From positions 6,432 through 32,805 of the forward strand of contig JBKXSZ010000017.1 of assembly GCA_047017005.1 (NCBI GenBank): a stretch of 26,374 bases of DNA. Direction: 5' to 3'. The notes under the pieces were generated by a model. The model saw only the letters and a program-made list of their open reading frames with translations. It had not been told where the DNA came from and made no database searches. The translations under genes and the position numbers were made by a program. Shown in pieces: positions 14,476 to 22,754 of this stretch. Source of the stretch: JBKXSZ01 sp047017005 (lineage in GTDB: Bacteria; Bacillota; Clostridia; TANB77; CAG-508). The stretch's first letter is position 1, and each line of letters opens with the position of its first letter.

Positions 14476-14706
14476 TTAGCCAATGAATTCTATGGTAACT
14501 CGTTTTTGTTCTTTTGAAGCTACTGCTTTTAGAATTGTTCTTATTGCTTTTGCAACTCTACCTTGTTTTCCTATTACTTTACCCATATCAGATTCTGCTA
14601 CTTTCACTTCAAAAACGATAGATTTTTCTCCTTGTAATTCTTGAATTGAAACGTTTTGCGTATCATCTACTAAGCTTTTAATAACAGTTTCTAAAATTTC
14701 TTTCAT
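14476..14706 (-). CDS. khpA: KhpA, KH-domain RNA-binding protein
   Basis: A 76-aa protein consisting of one KH domain. The nucleic-acid binding loop is visible as GKVIGKQGRVAKAIRT (about 42-57), containing the GxxG motif (GKQG). Family members act with KhpB/Jag in RNA binding and cell-division control in Firmicutes. AGGAGG is 9 nt upstream. It is placed between rpsP and rimM as in most Firmicutes. Confidence 0.95.
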   Translation of the reverse strand: MKEILETVIKSLVDDTQNVSIQELQGEKSIVFEVKVAESDMGKVIGKQGRVAKAIRTILKAVASKEQKRVTIEFIG

Positions 14707-14721
14707 TCTTCTTGCCTCCTA

Positions 14722-14955
14722 CTATTTTGCCTTTTCAATTAGAGCTTTTACTGTATCAGTTGGTTTTGCACCATTTTTGATCCAAGCCTCTACTTTTTCT
14801 TTATTTAAATTAATGGTTGCTGGGTCTGTCATTGGGTCATATGTTCCAATTTGTTCGATGATTTTTCCATCTCTTGGAGCTCTTGAATCAGCAACTACAA
14901 TGTGATAGAAAGGAGCTTTTTTTGCACCTACTCTTTTTAATCTGATTTTTACCAT
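14722..14955 (-). CDS. rpsP: 30S ribosomal protein S16
   Basis: S16 helps fold the 5' domain of 16S rRNA. The 77-aa sequence has MVKIRLKRVGAKKAPFYHIV, ADSRAPRDGKIIEQIGTYDP and the C-terminal VEAWIKNGAKPTDTVK, all typical. The start is MVKIRL at 14955 with AGGAGGTGA 5 nt upstream; the ORF could begin 9 nt earlier but that would bury this site. It follows ffh after an 86-nt gap in which I see no terminator. Confidence 0.97.
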   Translation of the reverse strand: MVKIRLKRVGAKKAPFYHIVVADSRAPRDGKIIEQIGTYDPMTDPATINLNKEKVEAWIKNGAKPTDTVKALIEKAK

Positions 14956-15041
14956 TTCGTTCACCTCCTACTAATTTTACAATATCTATATAAATTTAAC
15001 ATTTATAACTTGGTTATTTATTAGACTTTATTTCAAATTTC

Positions 15042-16394
15042 TTACATCTTAAAGTTTTTTAAGTCGTTTGGATCAATACTATTCATTAATTTCTTCATTC
15101 CACCTTTGTTGCTTTTCATTTTCTTCATCATTTTTTGTGTCATTTCATAAGATTTCATGAATTTATTAATATCCTGCACGGTTGTTCCACTTCCTTTTGC
15201 AATACGTAATCTTCTACTTCCATTTAATAGTTTGGTATTACGTTTTTCTTCTTGTGTCATGGAACATATAATAGCTTCTATTTTTACAAATTCTTTGTCA
15301 TCTACTTTTAAGTCTTTGATATTTGCCATTCCGGGTATCATCTTTAGAATAGAAGAAAATGAACCCATTTTCTTTACTTGTCTTAGTTGTGTTAAATAGT
15401 CATCTAAGTCAAATCCTTCTTTTCTTAGTTTTTGTTCTAGCTTGATAGCCTCTTCTTCATCAAAAGCTTCTTCTGCTTTTTCGATGATGGATAGCATATC
15501 TCCCATTCCTAAAATTCTAGATGTCATTCTGTCTGGGTGGAAAGTTTCAATATCACTTAGTTTTTCTCCTGTTGCTGCAAATTTAATTGGTTTTCCTGTT
15601 ACTTTCTTTACAGATAAAGCAGCACCACCACGAGTATCTCCATCTAGCTTCGTTAATACTACTCCATCAATTCCTAAATCGCCATTAAATTTCTCTGCTA
15701 CATTTACAGCGTCTTGACCTGTCATCGAATCTACAACTAACAAGATTTCATGTGGTTTTACATTTGTTTTTAAATTTTTTAGTTCTTCCATTAGTTCTTC
15801 ATCAATATGAAGTCTACCTGCTGTATCAATAATAACAACATCATTTAATTTTGAAATTGCAACATTTAGGGCTTGCTTTGCAATGTGCACTACATCTTTA
15901 GAAGTTTCATTGCTGTATACGGGAATATTTAATTGTTTTCCTACTACTTGAAGTTGTTTAATAGCAGCTGGGCGATATACATCACATGCTACTAATAATG
16001 GTTTTTTTCCTTCTTTACGAAGAAGATTAGCAAGCTTTCCACACGTAGTAGTTTTACCAGAACCTTGTAGTCCTACTAACATAATAATGGTTGGTGGGTT
16101 TGGAGTAAAGTTAATTTTACTTTCGGCTCCTCCTAATAGTTCTACCATTTCATCTTTTACTATCTTTACAACTTGTTGTCCTGGTGTTAAAGATTTTAAT
16201 ACGTCTTGTCCTAGTGCTTTCTCTTGAATAGTACTTATAAATTCCTTTACTATTTTATAGTTAACGTCTGCTTCTAGTAATGCTAATTTTACTTCTCTTA
16301 GCATTTCCTTTAAGTCTGATTCTGTTATTCTAGATTTTCCACGTATTTTTCTTGTAATCTCTTGGAGTCTGGATGATAAACCTTCAAAAGCCAT
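15042..16394 (-). CDS. ffh: Ffh, signal recognition particle GTPase (SRP54)
   Basis: Ffh binds signal sequences and 4.5S/6S-like SRP RNA and docks with FtsY for co-translational membrane targeting. The 450-aa protein is complete. It has an N-domain (1-95); G1 GLQGSGKTT (108-116); DTAGRLHIDEE (190-200); TKLDGDTRGG (248-257); and the Met-rich M-domain from about 330 with the RNA-binding NGSRRLRIAKGSGT segment and a C-terminus rich in Met and Lys (YEMTQKMMKKMKSNKGG). The gene lies 22 nt after ylxM, its usual regulatory partner. Confidence 0.97.
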   Translation of the reverse strand: MAFEGLSSRLQEITRKIRGKSRITESDLKEMLREVKLALLEADVNYKIVKEFISTIQEKALGQDVLKSLTPGQQVVKIVKDEMVELLGGAESKINFTPNPPTIIMLVGLQGSGKTTTCGKLANLLRKEGKKPLLVACDVYRPAAIKQLQVVGKQLNIPVYSNETSKDVVHIAKQALNVAISKLNDVVIIDTAGRLHIDEELMEELKNLKTNVKPHEILLVVDSMTGQDAVNVAEKFNGDLGIDGVVLTKLDGDTRGGAALSVKKVTGKPIKFAATGEKLSDIETFHPDRMTSRILGMGDMLSIIEKAEEAFDEEEAIKLEQKLRKEGFDLDDYLTQLRQVKKMGSFSSILKMIPGMANIKDLKVDDKEFVKIEAIICSMTQEEKRNTKLLNGSRRLRIAKGSGTTVQDINKFMKSYEMTQKMMKKMKSNKGGMKKLMNSIDPNDLKNFKM

Positions 16395-16416
16395 TAGTTA
16401 GCCTCCCTTTTCTTTT

Positions 16417-16767
16417 TTATGAAACTAAGTAATTCAATTCTTTTTTGATATTTTCTAGTATTTTAGCAATTTGTTCATCTGAAAACTTAGTTTGAATTTT
16501 GGTAAGTTCTGATAGTATACTTGCTATTTGTTGTTCTTGTGATAACGTCCTTTTCATAAATCCTAGCTTTTCTTCAAATTCGAAAAGTTTGTTTTCCCCC
16601 TTTTTTATATTATCTCTTACCGCTTGCCTTGTGATTCCTAGATTTTCTGCTATTTCAGATAGAGATAAATCGTTATTATAGTAATCATCTAAGACACTGT
16701 ATTGTTTTTCGGTTAATAACTTGCCATATATTTGGCATAACATACTTACTTTTACGTTTTTTTCCAT
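16417..16767 (-). CDS. ylxM: YlxM-type helix-turn-helix protein, putative SRP accessory factor
   Basis: A 116-aa protein of the YlxM/p13 family, almost always encoded just before ffh. A sigma-70 region-4-like helix-turn-helix is visible: LTEKQYSVLDDYYNNDLSLS followed by IAENLGITRQAVRDNIKKGE. The C-terminal half is helical (ILSELTKIQTKFSDEQIAKI). Reported roles are stimulation of SRP activity and DNA or RNA binding. AGAGGT lies 7 nt before the ATG. It is the first gene of the seven-gene operon and is directly preceded by the operon promoter. Confidence 0.93.
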   Translation of the reverse strand: MEKNVKVSMLCQIYGKLLTEKQYSVLDDYYNNDLSLSEIAENLGITRQAVRDNIKKGENKLFEFEEKLGFMKRTLSQEQQIASILSELTKIQTKFSDEQIAKILENIKKELNYLVS

Positions 16768-16801
16768 GATTACTACCTCTTTTATTTTGTAATGCTAATA
16801 T

Positions 16802-16830
16802 ACTTTACACTATTTTTATTTATTTGTCAA
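16802..16830 (-). promoter_or_regulatory. Promoter of the ylxM-ffh-rpsP-khpA-rimM-trmD-rplS operon
   Basis: TTGACA (16825-16830) and TAAAGT (16802-16807) on the minus strand, 17-nt spacer, about 35 nt upstream of ylxM. The -10 box is imperfect. Confidence 0.75.
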
Positions 16831-16862
16831 TACTTTTCCTTAATTTTTCATTCATAAAGACT

Positions 16863-16891
16863 TTGACTTTTATGTAAATTTCTGATATACT
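16863..16891 (+). promoter_or_regulatory. Promoter of the unknown gene at 16930-17283
   Basis: TTGACT (16863-16868) and TATACT (16886-16891) with a 17-nt spacer, plus a TG extension before the -10 box. It diverges from the ylxM operon promoter about 33 bp away. Confidence 0.75.
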
Positions 16892-16929
16892 AATTTTTAT
16901 CGGACATCATCAGTAAAGGAGAGGATATT

Positions 16930-17283
16930 ATGACTATTATTTATTGTCCTATTAAAGTGGAGCGGGAGTTTTTAAATTCTTTAATTCATACGATTGAAAT
17001 GTATCGTATGGGTGACCCAGATAATCTAACTGTCTTTGCTCATCCGGAGGCTTCTATCTTTATTTCTTGTAAACATTTTATATATAAGTTTGACAAGGCC
17101 GAACAAATCACAAAACAGTACTGTATTGTTCACTGTCAAATAAGTAAAGATTGGTTAAAAGATTTCAAAAGATATTTGCAGAGTCATCTGTATTTTCCTT
17201 ATGAACTTTTGGAGCCGATATATGCTTACCGGAAATATGCAATTTTTTCAGAGCAAATTCCTCCTACTCCAGTTTCTCTCTAA
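16930..17283 (+). CDS. Unknown protein, 117 aa
   Basis: No family recognised. It is a compact soluble protein with several aromatic residues and five Cys residues, without a signal peptide. Visible segments are MTIIYCPIKVEREFLNSLIH, DNLTVFAHPEASIFISCKHF, QYCIVHCQISKDWLKDFKRY and the C-terminal PYELLEPIYAYRKYAIF. AAAGGAGAGG precedes the ATG, and it has its own promoter and terminator, so it is a real single-gene unit. It carries two in-frame CGG codons (R12 and the Arg of YAYRKY). The first is followed by G and must be read as Arg, because skipping a base there leads straight to a stop. The second is CGG-A; a +1 shift there would replace only the last 17 residues. It could equally be ordinary Arg. 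Confidence 0.7.
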   Translation: MTIIYCPIKVEREFLNSLIHTIEMYRMGDPDNLTVFAHPEASIFISCKHFIYKFDKAEQITKQYCIVHCQISKDWLKDFKRYLQSHLYFPYELLEPIYAYRKYAIFSEQIPPTPVSL

Positions 17284-17307
17284 TGTTTAGATTATTTTCT
17301 AAACAAC

Positions 17308-17343
17308 AAGAACTCGTCTATATAAGATGAGTTCTTTCTTTTT
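17308..17343 (+). terminator. Terminator of the unknown gene at 16930-17283
   Basis: AAGAACTCGTCT pairs with AGATGAGTTCTT (12 bp, one G-T) and is followed by TCTTTTT on the plus strand. It may also help end the minus-strand cyclophilin transcript, whose stop codon is at 17342-17344, although the T-tract on that side is weak. A second small hairpin (GTTTAGA/TCTAAAC, 17285-17304) precedes it. Confidence 0.8.
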
Positions 17344-18130
17344 ATTCTCCTGCTGTACCAGTTGAACTCTGTCCATATTGTTGCATAATCCAACTTGTAT
17401 AATCAAATGGAGTTTGTGTTTCTGGCATACCATAATCTACTCCATAAGTTTCTACAGATATACTTTCGATAACTGGTGGATTTACTGGTTTATCTACACC
17501 TTCATTTGCTGATGCATCTCTTGTTACGACTTCTACATTTGCAATTTTTTCTACTACCTCCATTCCCTCTACTACTTTACCAAATGCTGCATAGTTTCCA
17601 TCTAAAGATGGTTGTTCTGCCGTTGTGATAAAGAATTGAGAACCAGCTGAATTATATCCTTGTTGTGTTAAAGAAGGACTTAATTGGCTATAGTCAGACC
17701 TTGCCATAGAGATAACACCTTTTTCATGTTTTAGTTTATTTTGATTAAAGCCATTTGCAATAAATTCACCTTTTATCGTATAAGCATCTTCTGCTTTACT
17801 ACTATCTAAATTACTTAACTTAGGAGAACCTGTTCCATTTCCATTTAGATCCCCTCCTTGTATCATAAATTCTGGTATCGTACGATGGAAAGTAAGTCCA
17901 TTATAGAATCCGTTGTTAGCAAGTTTCACGAAGTTTGCTACCGTATTAGGAGCATATTGGGGATATAGTTCTACCTTTATCACTCCAAAGTCTTTTACGG
18001 TGATAGTTGCTACTGGATTTTGTGGATGATATGTTACTTTTTGATAAATTCCATAACATACACCTCCTATTAATGCAATTAATAGAATAATTGCTATGAT
18101 AATTAATGCGTTTTTTAATGTTTTATTCAT
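17342..18130 (-). CDS. Membrane-anchored cyclophilin-type peptidyl-prolyl cis-trans isomerase
   Basis: A 262-aa extracytoplasmic prolyl isomerase. An N-terminal membrane anchor (about 8-28, IIIAIILLIALIGGV) follows a short basic stretch; VC without a proper lipobox argues for a signal anchor, not a lipoprotein. The cyclophilin domain starts near 40, with FHRTIPEFMIQGGD (81-94, catalytic Arg83), SAGSQFFIT (161-169) and LDGNYAAFGKV (176-186). The tail after 235 is low in charge and rich in Thr, Gln and Tyr. The start is MNKTLKN at 18130 with AAAGGAAG upstream; a longer frame to 18184 has no ribosome-binding site and overlaps the previous gene. It follows the pilin-like/LamG gene by 28 nt, suggesting co-expression and perhaps folding of that surface protein. 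Confidence 0.93.
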   Translation of the reverse strand: MNKTLKNALIIIAIILLIALIGGVCYGIYQKVTYHPQNPVATITVKDFGVIKVELYPQYAPNTVANFVKLANNGFYNGLTFHRTIPEFMIQGGDLNGNGTGSPKLSNLDSSKAEDAYTIKGEFIANGFNQNKLKHEKGVISMARSDYSQLSPSLTQQGYNSAGSQFFITTAEQPSLDGNYAAFGKVVEGMEVVEKIANVEVVTRDASANEGVDKPVNPPVIESISVETYGVDYGMPETQTPFDYTSWIMQQYGQSSTGTAGE

Positions 18131-18158
18131 TTCTTTCTTCCTTTCTGTTTTTTGCTTT

Positions 18159-19608
18159 TTATGAACCAAATCTCTCCAAATCAATTTGAGAGTTTATTTT
18201 TATTTCATCTTGTGTTAAAGGTCGGTCATAGATACGAATAGACTTAATATTTCCCTTAAAATAATAGTTTTTTCCTTCTACAAAATTCCCATTGCCATCT
18301 GCTGCTTTTAAATCTCTACCTATATATATTTTGTCTGTCAGCCATCCTGCATATTTCTCTGCTACTTTCTCGTCTATTTTTTCTCCATCTAAATAGGTAT
18401 AACAAGTTTTATTATTTTTTCCATATGAAAGCGTTTTATAAGTATTTAATGGATACATTGTACTTGGTATTTTATAGTTTATATTTTGTACAGTATTATC
18501 ACCTCTTTTATAGCTATAAGACATTTGATATACTCTATCTGTAGATGTCGTCGTCCATATACCCATATAGGAATTAACATTAGTATATTTTCCAAAGTTT
18601 AGTAGTGCTCCATACGTATAATCAGCTTTGCTTGATACAACTTCAATATTAATATCTGGAGTTCCCCCTATTTTATCATACATTGGATTGTCTCTTACTA
18701 AGTAATCATCTATTCCATCTAATTTTAGATAATCTGTTCCCCATCCACTAACATCATTATAGTTAAATCCAGTTAAGTTAATATCATTACTATTTCCACT
18801 TAAATCTTCCCAAGCAGTTGCTTTCTCATCATGTCCCTGTCTTGTATTGGAAATAGCATCATAGTAAATAACTAATCCACTTTTTACATAAGCATAGGCT
18901 TGTTTTACTTCACTTTCATTTCCGGCTTTGTCAATTAACTTTACCTCGTATATGCCAGGGTTTTTAGCTTCAAAACTTGTTCCGTTCCGCTTCTTTCCAA
19001 TAGGTATCTCCTTTTTGTCGATACTTTACTGTTCCCCCTTCTACATATCCTTTGTATTCTATATTGCTAGCAGTTATCTTCCATGAATATTCTAATGGCT
19101 GTATTTGAATAGCAAAAGTAGGTGCTTGTGTATTTTTATCTGTATAGCTTACATTATATTTTTTATTTGCTAATGCTTCATCATCTCGGTAATAAATAAC
19201 ACCTTCTTTTTTTACTCCATCTATACTTACTACTTCTCTTTTTGCAAAGTTAATTAATACTCTTTGCTTAATTCCATCAATTTCTATCTTTTTTAGTTCT
19301 TCTTTATCGAAATACTTAAATCCATCTTTAGATTCTCCTTGTAAAGCAGTTGTTATCTTGTTTTGCATATTACCGCTTAAAGTAGTAATATCTTTTCCAA
19401 CTGTATTATAGTAAGTATCGCCTGTTTGTATTTTTTCTGCAATTACATTTACTTTTGCCTGAACAATTTGCATTTCTGTTTGGAAAGCCATTACTTTTGA
19501 ATTTTGTATTGTATCACTGCCAGAATAAATTGCAGTGCCTGCCAAAATTAACATTAAAACAACGGTAATTACCAAAGTGATTAAAGTAATTCCTTTTTCT
19601 TTTTTCAT
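18159..19608 (-). CDS. Pilin-like, LamG-domain surface protein with an apparent +1 frameshift
   Basis: The first frame (19608 to 18970) starts MKKEKGITLITLVITVVLML, a class III-like prepilin leader with a GI cleavage site and hydrophobic helix (Thr, not Glu, at +5), followed by a helical stalk. It breaks after TYWKEAE. The second frame (to 18159) continues without a gap as GTSFEAKNPGIYEVKLIDKA, an Ig-like fold, then a LamG/concanavalin-type domain from about residue 243 (SGLVIYYDAISNT, WEDLSGNSNDINL, LKLDGIDDYLV, KIYIGRDL, FKGNIKSIRIYDRPLTQDEI). The total of 1450 nt is one more than a multiple of three. Skipping the C of CGG (codon 209, 18982-18984) gives a continuous 482-aa protein. Without it, the product is a truncated pilin. 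AGGAAG precedes the start. It lies between disA and the cyclophilin gene. Confidence 0.85.
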
Positions 19609-19660
19609 GGATTACTTCCTTTCTTTTGTATTCCTTTTTTTCTCTCTCTTTTTATTCCTT

Positions 19661-20749
19661 TTATACCATTACATTGTCAAAAACATATTGTTCTTGCATT
19701 CTCTTTAGAGATTGTTTAATTGTCCTTGCTCTTACTTCTCCTATTCCATCTACATCATCTAGTGCTTTAATATCGGCAACTAAAATATGTTGGAAAGATT
19801 TAAAAGATTTTACTAAATTATCTACAATATTATTTGGCATTCTTGGTACTTTGTTTAATAGTCTATATCCTCTTGTATATACTCCCACTTCATCATAATT
19901 ATCAAAATTTTCATATCCGAGCATTTTTGCAATTAATTGTTCTTTTGAAAGTTCCTCATATTCTAGTCCTTTTATATCCTGAATAACTTTCTCTGGTGTT
20001 CTCTTTTTGCCTGGTGCAATATAGTCTTTGATAATTAGTAGTTCTTCTTTTTCCAGTCCTCCTACTAATTCTTTTAATTGCATTTCAACTAGTCTTCCAT
20101 CTTCTCCTAATTCGTATATTTGTCTTTGTACTTCATCTACAATTTTCATTACCATTTCAGCTCTTTGAATGGCAGTTATAACATTGTCCAAAGTTACGAT
20201 ATCATTAAATTCATACTCATTTAAGATACTTAACTTACTGTCGAATACTTTTTTATATTTTTCTAGAGTATTTAACGCTTGATTTGCTTTTGTTAATACA
20301 TTAGCCGTATCTTCTAGGATATAGCGAGAATTTCCTTTAAATAGGGTAATGATATTTCTTCTTTGTGAAATACTAATTACTAATTCTCCTGTCTGTTTTG
20401 CAGTACGTTCTGCTGTTCTATGTCTGGTTCCTGTCTCTTTTGTTGGAATTGTCGATAATGGTATTAATTGTGCATTTGCATATAGGATTTTTTTGAAATC
20501 TCCACTAAGTACAATTGCTCCATCCATTTTTGCAAGTTCATAAAGTCTGGAAGAAGTATATTCCTCATTAATGGTAAATCCTCCATCAACAATATTATCC
20601 AAAACTTCCTTTGAATCACTAATTACAATTAAAGCTCCTGTTTTTGCTTTTAGAATATTATCTAGTCCCTCTCGAATTGGTGTCCCAGGTGCAATAGATT
20701 TTAAAATTTCTGTCATGTCTTCATCTTTTCCTATAGCCACTGTTATCAC
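19661..20749 (-). CDS. disA: DisA, DNA-integrity-scanning diadenylate cyclase
   Basis: DisA makes c-di-AMP from two ATP and binds branched DNA. The DAC domain has DGA (76-78, in AKMDGAIVLSGD) and RHR (109-111, in GTRHRTAER), the two catalytic signatures. A helical linker follows, and the C-terminal helix-hairpin-helix DNA-binding region includes LDDVDGIGEVRARTIKQSL. The length of 362 is normal. The start is uncertain: GTG at 20749 with AAAGAG close by, or ATG at 20716 (MTEILKSIAPGTP) after AGGAAAAG; the latter fits the usual DisA N-terminus. It is 76 nt downstream of radA, a conserved pair in Firmicutes in which RadA regulates DisA. Confidence 0.95.
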   Translation of the reverse strand: MITVAIGKDEDMTEILKSIAPGTPIREGLDNILKAKTGALIVISDSKEVLDNIVDGGFTINEEYTSSRLYELAKMDGAIVLSGDFKKILYANAQLIPLSTIPTKETGTRHRTAERTAKQTGELVISISQRRNIITLFKGNSRYILEDTANVLTKANQALNTLEKYKKVFDSKLSILNEYEFNDIVTLDNVITAIQRAEMVMKIVDEVQRQIYELGEDGRLVEMQLKELVGGLEKEELLIIKDYIAPGKKRTPEKVIQDIKGLEYEELSKEQLIAKMLGYENFDNYDEVGVYTRGYRLLNKVPRMPNNIVDNLVKSFKSFQHILVADIKALDDVDGIGEVRARTIKQSLKRMQEQYVFDNVMV

Positions 20750-20825
20750 ATCTCTTTCTTTTTAGTTTGTTAAGGCTTTGCTTTAACCCCATATATTTTT
20801 TGCTTTTGTGATTTTCTATTTTCTT

Positions 20826-22191
20826 TTATATTATCTTTAAATATTTCATTGCATCCATTATATTTTTCACGCTTATTATATCTAATTTGTATGTTTCTTT
20901 CAATAGTTTTCTGTTATTTTCTGGTATAATACAAGTATTAAAACCTAGCTTTTCCGCTTCTTTGATTCTCTTTTCAATTAAGTTAACTGCTCTTACTTCT
21001 CCTGTAAGTCCTACTTCTCCGAATCACTACTATTCCCTTTGTAATTGCTACATTTTTATAGCTAGATGCTGCTGCTAAGAGAATCCCTAAATCAATAGCT
21101 GGCTCGTTAATTCTTAATCCGCCTACAATGTTTAAATAGACATCTTGATTTCCTAAATTTAGTCCCGCTCTTTTTTCTAAAACAGCAATTAACAAAGTAA
21201 GTCTGTTATAGTCAATTCCATTTGCAGTTCTTCTTGGCATTCCAAATACAGTAGGAGCAGTTAGTGCTTGTAGCTCTACCATTAAAGGTCTTGTTCCTTC
21301 CATACTTGCTACAATGATAGAACCAGATGGATTTTCATCTCTTTCTGAAATCAGTATAGAGGAAGGATTTGTAATTTCTACCATACCTTCATTTTGCATT
21401 TCAAACATTCCAATTTCATTCGTAGAACCAAATCTATTTTTTACTCCTCGTAAAATTCTATAGGAAAAGTAACGTTCTCCTTCTAAATAAAGAACAGTAT
21501 CTACCATATGTTCTAATACTCTTGGGCCCGCTATAGTACCATCCTTAGTAACATGTCCAATGATAATAGTGGTAATGTCTTGCGTTTTACACGTTCTCAT
21601 TACTCGAGATGTTATTTCTCTTACTTGACTTACACTTCCTGCAGCTGCTGTAATATCTTCTGAATACATAGTTTGAATCGAGTCAATGATAACTAATTTG
21701 GGATTTAATTTTTCAATTTGTCCTTCTATTACGTCAATATCCGTTTCTCCTAAAAACAAAATATCGTCATTTTTTATCCCTAATCTATCCGCTCTTAATT
21801 TTATCTGTTCCGCCGACTCTTCTCCGGACACATATAAAACCTTACCTTCTCCTTTTATCTTATCGCATATCTGAAGAATAAGCGTAGATTTACCAATTCC
21901 AGGTTCTCCACCCAAAAGAACTAAAGATCCTTTTACAATTCCTCCTCCTAGTACTCTATCTAATTCTCCAAAGCCTGTAGAAGTTCTTTTCGTTTCTCTT
22001 CCTTCTACTTCCTTTAAAGCCATTGGTTTTACTTCTTTTCCTTCTTTATTTATTTTACTCTTACTGCCTGATGAACTTATCTTTTCCTCCCAAAAGCTAT
22101 TCCATTCATTACAAGCTGGACATTTTCCCATCCATTTTGCAGATTCATACCCACAATTATTACATACAAATATCGATTTTGTTTTCGTCAT
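20826..22191 (-). CDS. radA: RadA (Sms), branch-migration ATPase, with an apparent +1 frameshift near the end
   Basis: RadA is a RecA-like, DnaB-related ATPase that drives D-loop branch migration in recombination. The zinc finger has C10, C13, C24, C27; Walker A is GGEPGIGKST (94-103); KNRFG (251-255) is the RadA motif; then comes a Lon-like domain. The frame breaks after VVI (residue 390), where the zero frame reads CGG AGA AGT and ends at 20983. Skipping the C (21021) continues GEVGLTGEVRAVNLIEKRIK, the canonical RadA ending, to a stop at 20826. The total of 1366 nt is one more than a multiple of three, giving a normal 454 aa. The start is 22191 with AAGGAG 6 nt upstream. Without the shift the last 64 residues are lost, removing part of the C-terminal ring-forming domain. 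Confidence 0.93.
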
Positions 22192-22226
22192 CTTGCTCTC
22201 CTTTTTTCTTTTCATTTCTAGTCGTT

Positions 22227-22235
22227 ATTCTATCA
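22227..22235 (-). promoter_or_regulatory. Possible extended -10 promoter of radA
   Basis: TGATAGAAT on the minus strand, about 36 nt before the radA start. No clear -35 box is seen, so this is a weak call. Confidence 0.4.
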
Positions 22236-22289
22236 TAAATTTAAATTAGATACTATCTTTCTAATGAAATATATAAATTCTTTTCTAGC

Positions 22290-22333
22290 CTAAAGTGTTA
22301 AATGCTTTCTCGCATTTAACACTTTAGCTTTTT
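22290..22333 (+). terminator. Strong 16-bp hairpin with a T-tract, no upstream plus-strand gene
   Basis: CTAAAGTGTTAAATGC (22290-22305) is perfectly complementary to 22312-22327 around TTTCTC and is followed by CTTTTT on the plus strand. It has the form of a rho-independent terminator, but the only upstream gene (radA) is on the minus strand. It could end a small plus-strand RNA or readthrough transcript, or be a remnant of a lost gene. Confidence 0.6.
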
Positions 22334-22754
22334 ACTATTTAACTAATCTCTGTTTCATCTACATATAGTGTGTTGTATAACGGATTCATCTATATTCCCT
22401 GTTTTATAACTTCTTGCATATTTGGTTGTTGTATATTACCTAAAATTCCTAAAGCATTACCAAAAGTTCTTCGCTACTAATAATAGTAAAATTTTAACAC
22501 CTATTACAAGCAAATGTAAAAAAATGTAACTTGAAAGTAAAAAAGTACCGAATACCCTTGCATTATAAATTAGAATATGATAAAAAAGAATAGATGTTAA
22601 ACAGCTAGCTTAAACATCTTTATTTCAAACTTAAATTTATTCTAAATGCAACCTCTGGTAATGACCTATCTATTTCCAACAGTATAAGTAAAAAACAAAA
22701 TCAAATACATATAAGGTACCATATATGTTTTCTAATCATGTAAGGAGGTATATT

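Larger units (their letters stand above)
22192..22754. other. 563-bp region without a convincing gene
   Basis: Contents seen: an extended -10 for radA (22227-22235), a strong hairpin at 22290-22327, a second imperfect hairpin near 22594-22612 (AGATGTT/AACATCT), and an AAGGAGG at 22742-22748 that belongs to rpn. A short minus-strand frame at about 22400-22480 reads FGNALGILGNIQQPNMQEVI before a stop; it may be the remnant of a gene but is too short to support. No tRNA or known RNA motif is visible. Confidence 0.6.

Noticed and set aside
16930..17283. +1 shift at the CGG-A near the end of the unknown gene
   Set aside because: Without a family there is no way to tell which C-terminus is right, and the first CGG of this gene must be read as Arg. 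Kept only as a possibility.
22340..22480. Small minus-strand gene encoding FGNALGILGNIQQPNMQEVI
   Set aside because: The frame is only 27 codons after a preceding stop, with no ribosome-binding site. At best a remnant.
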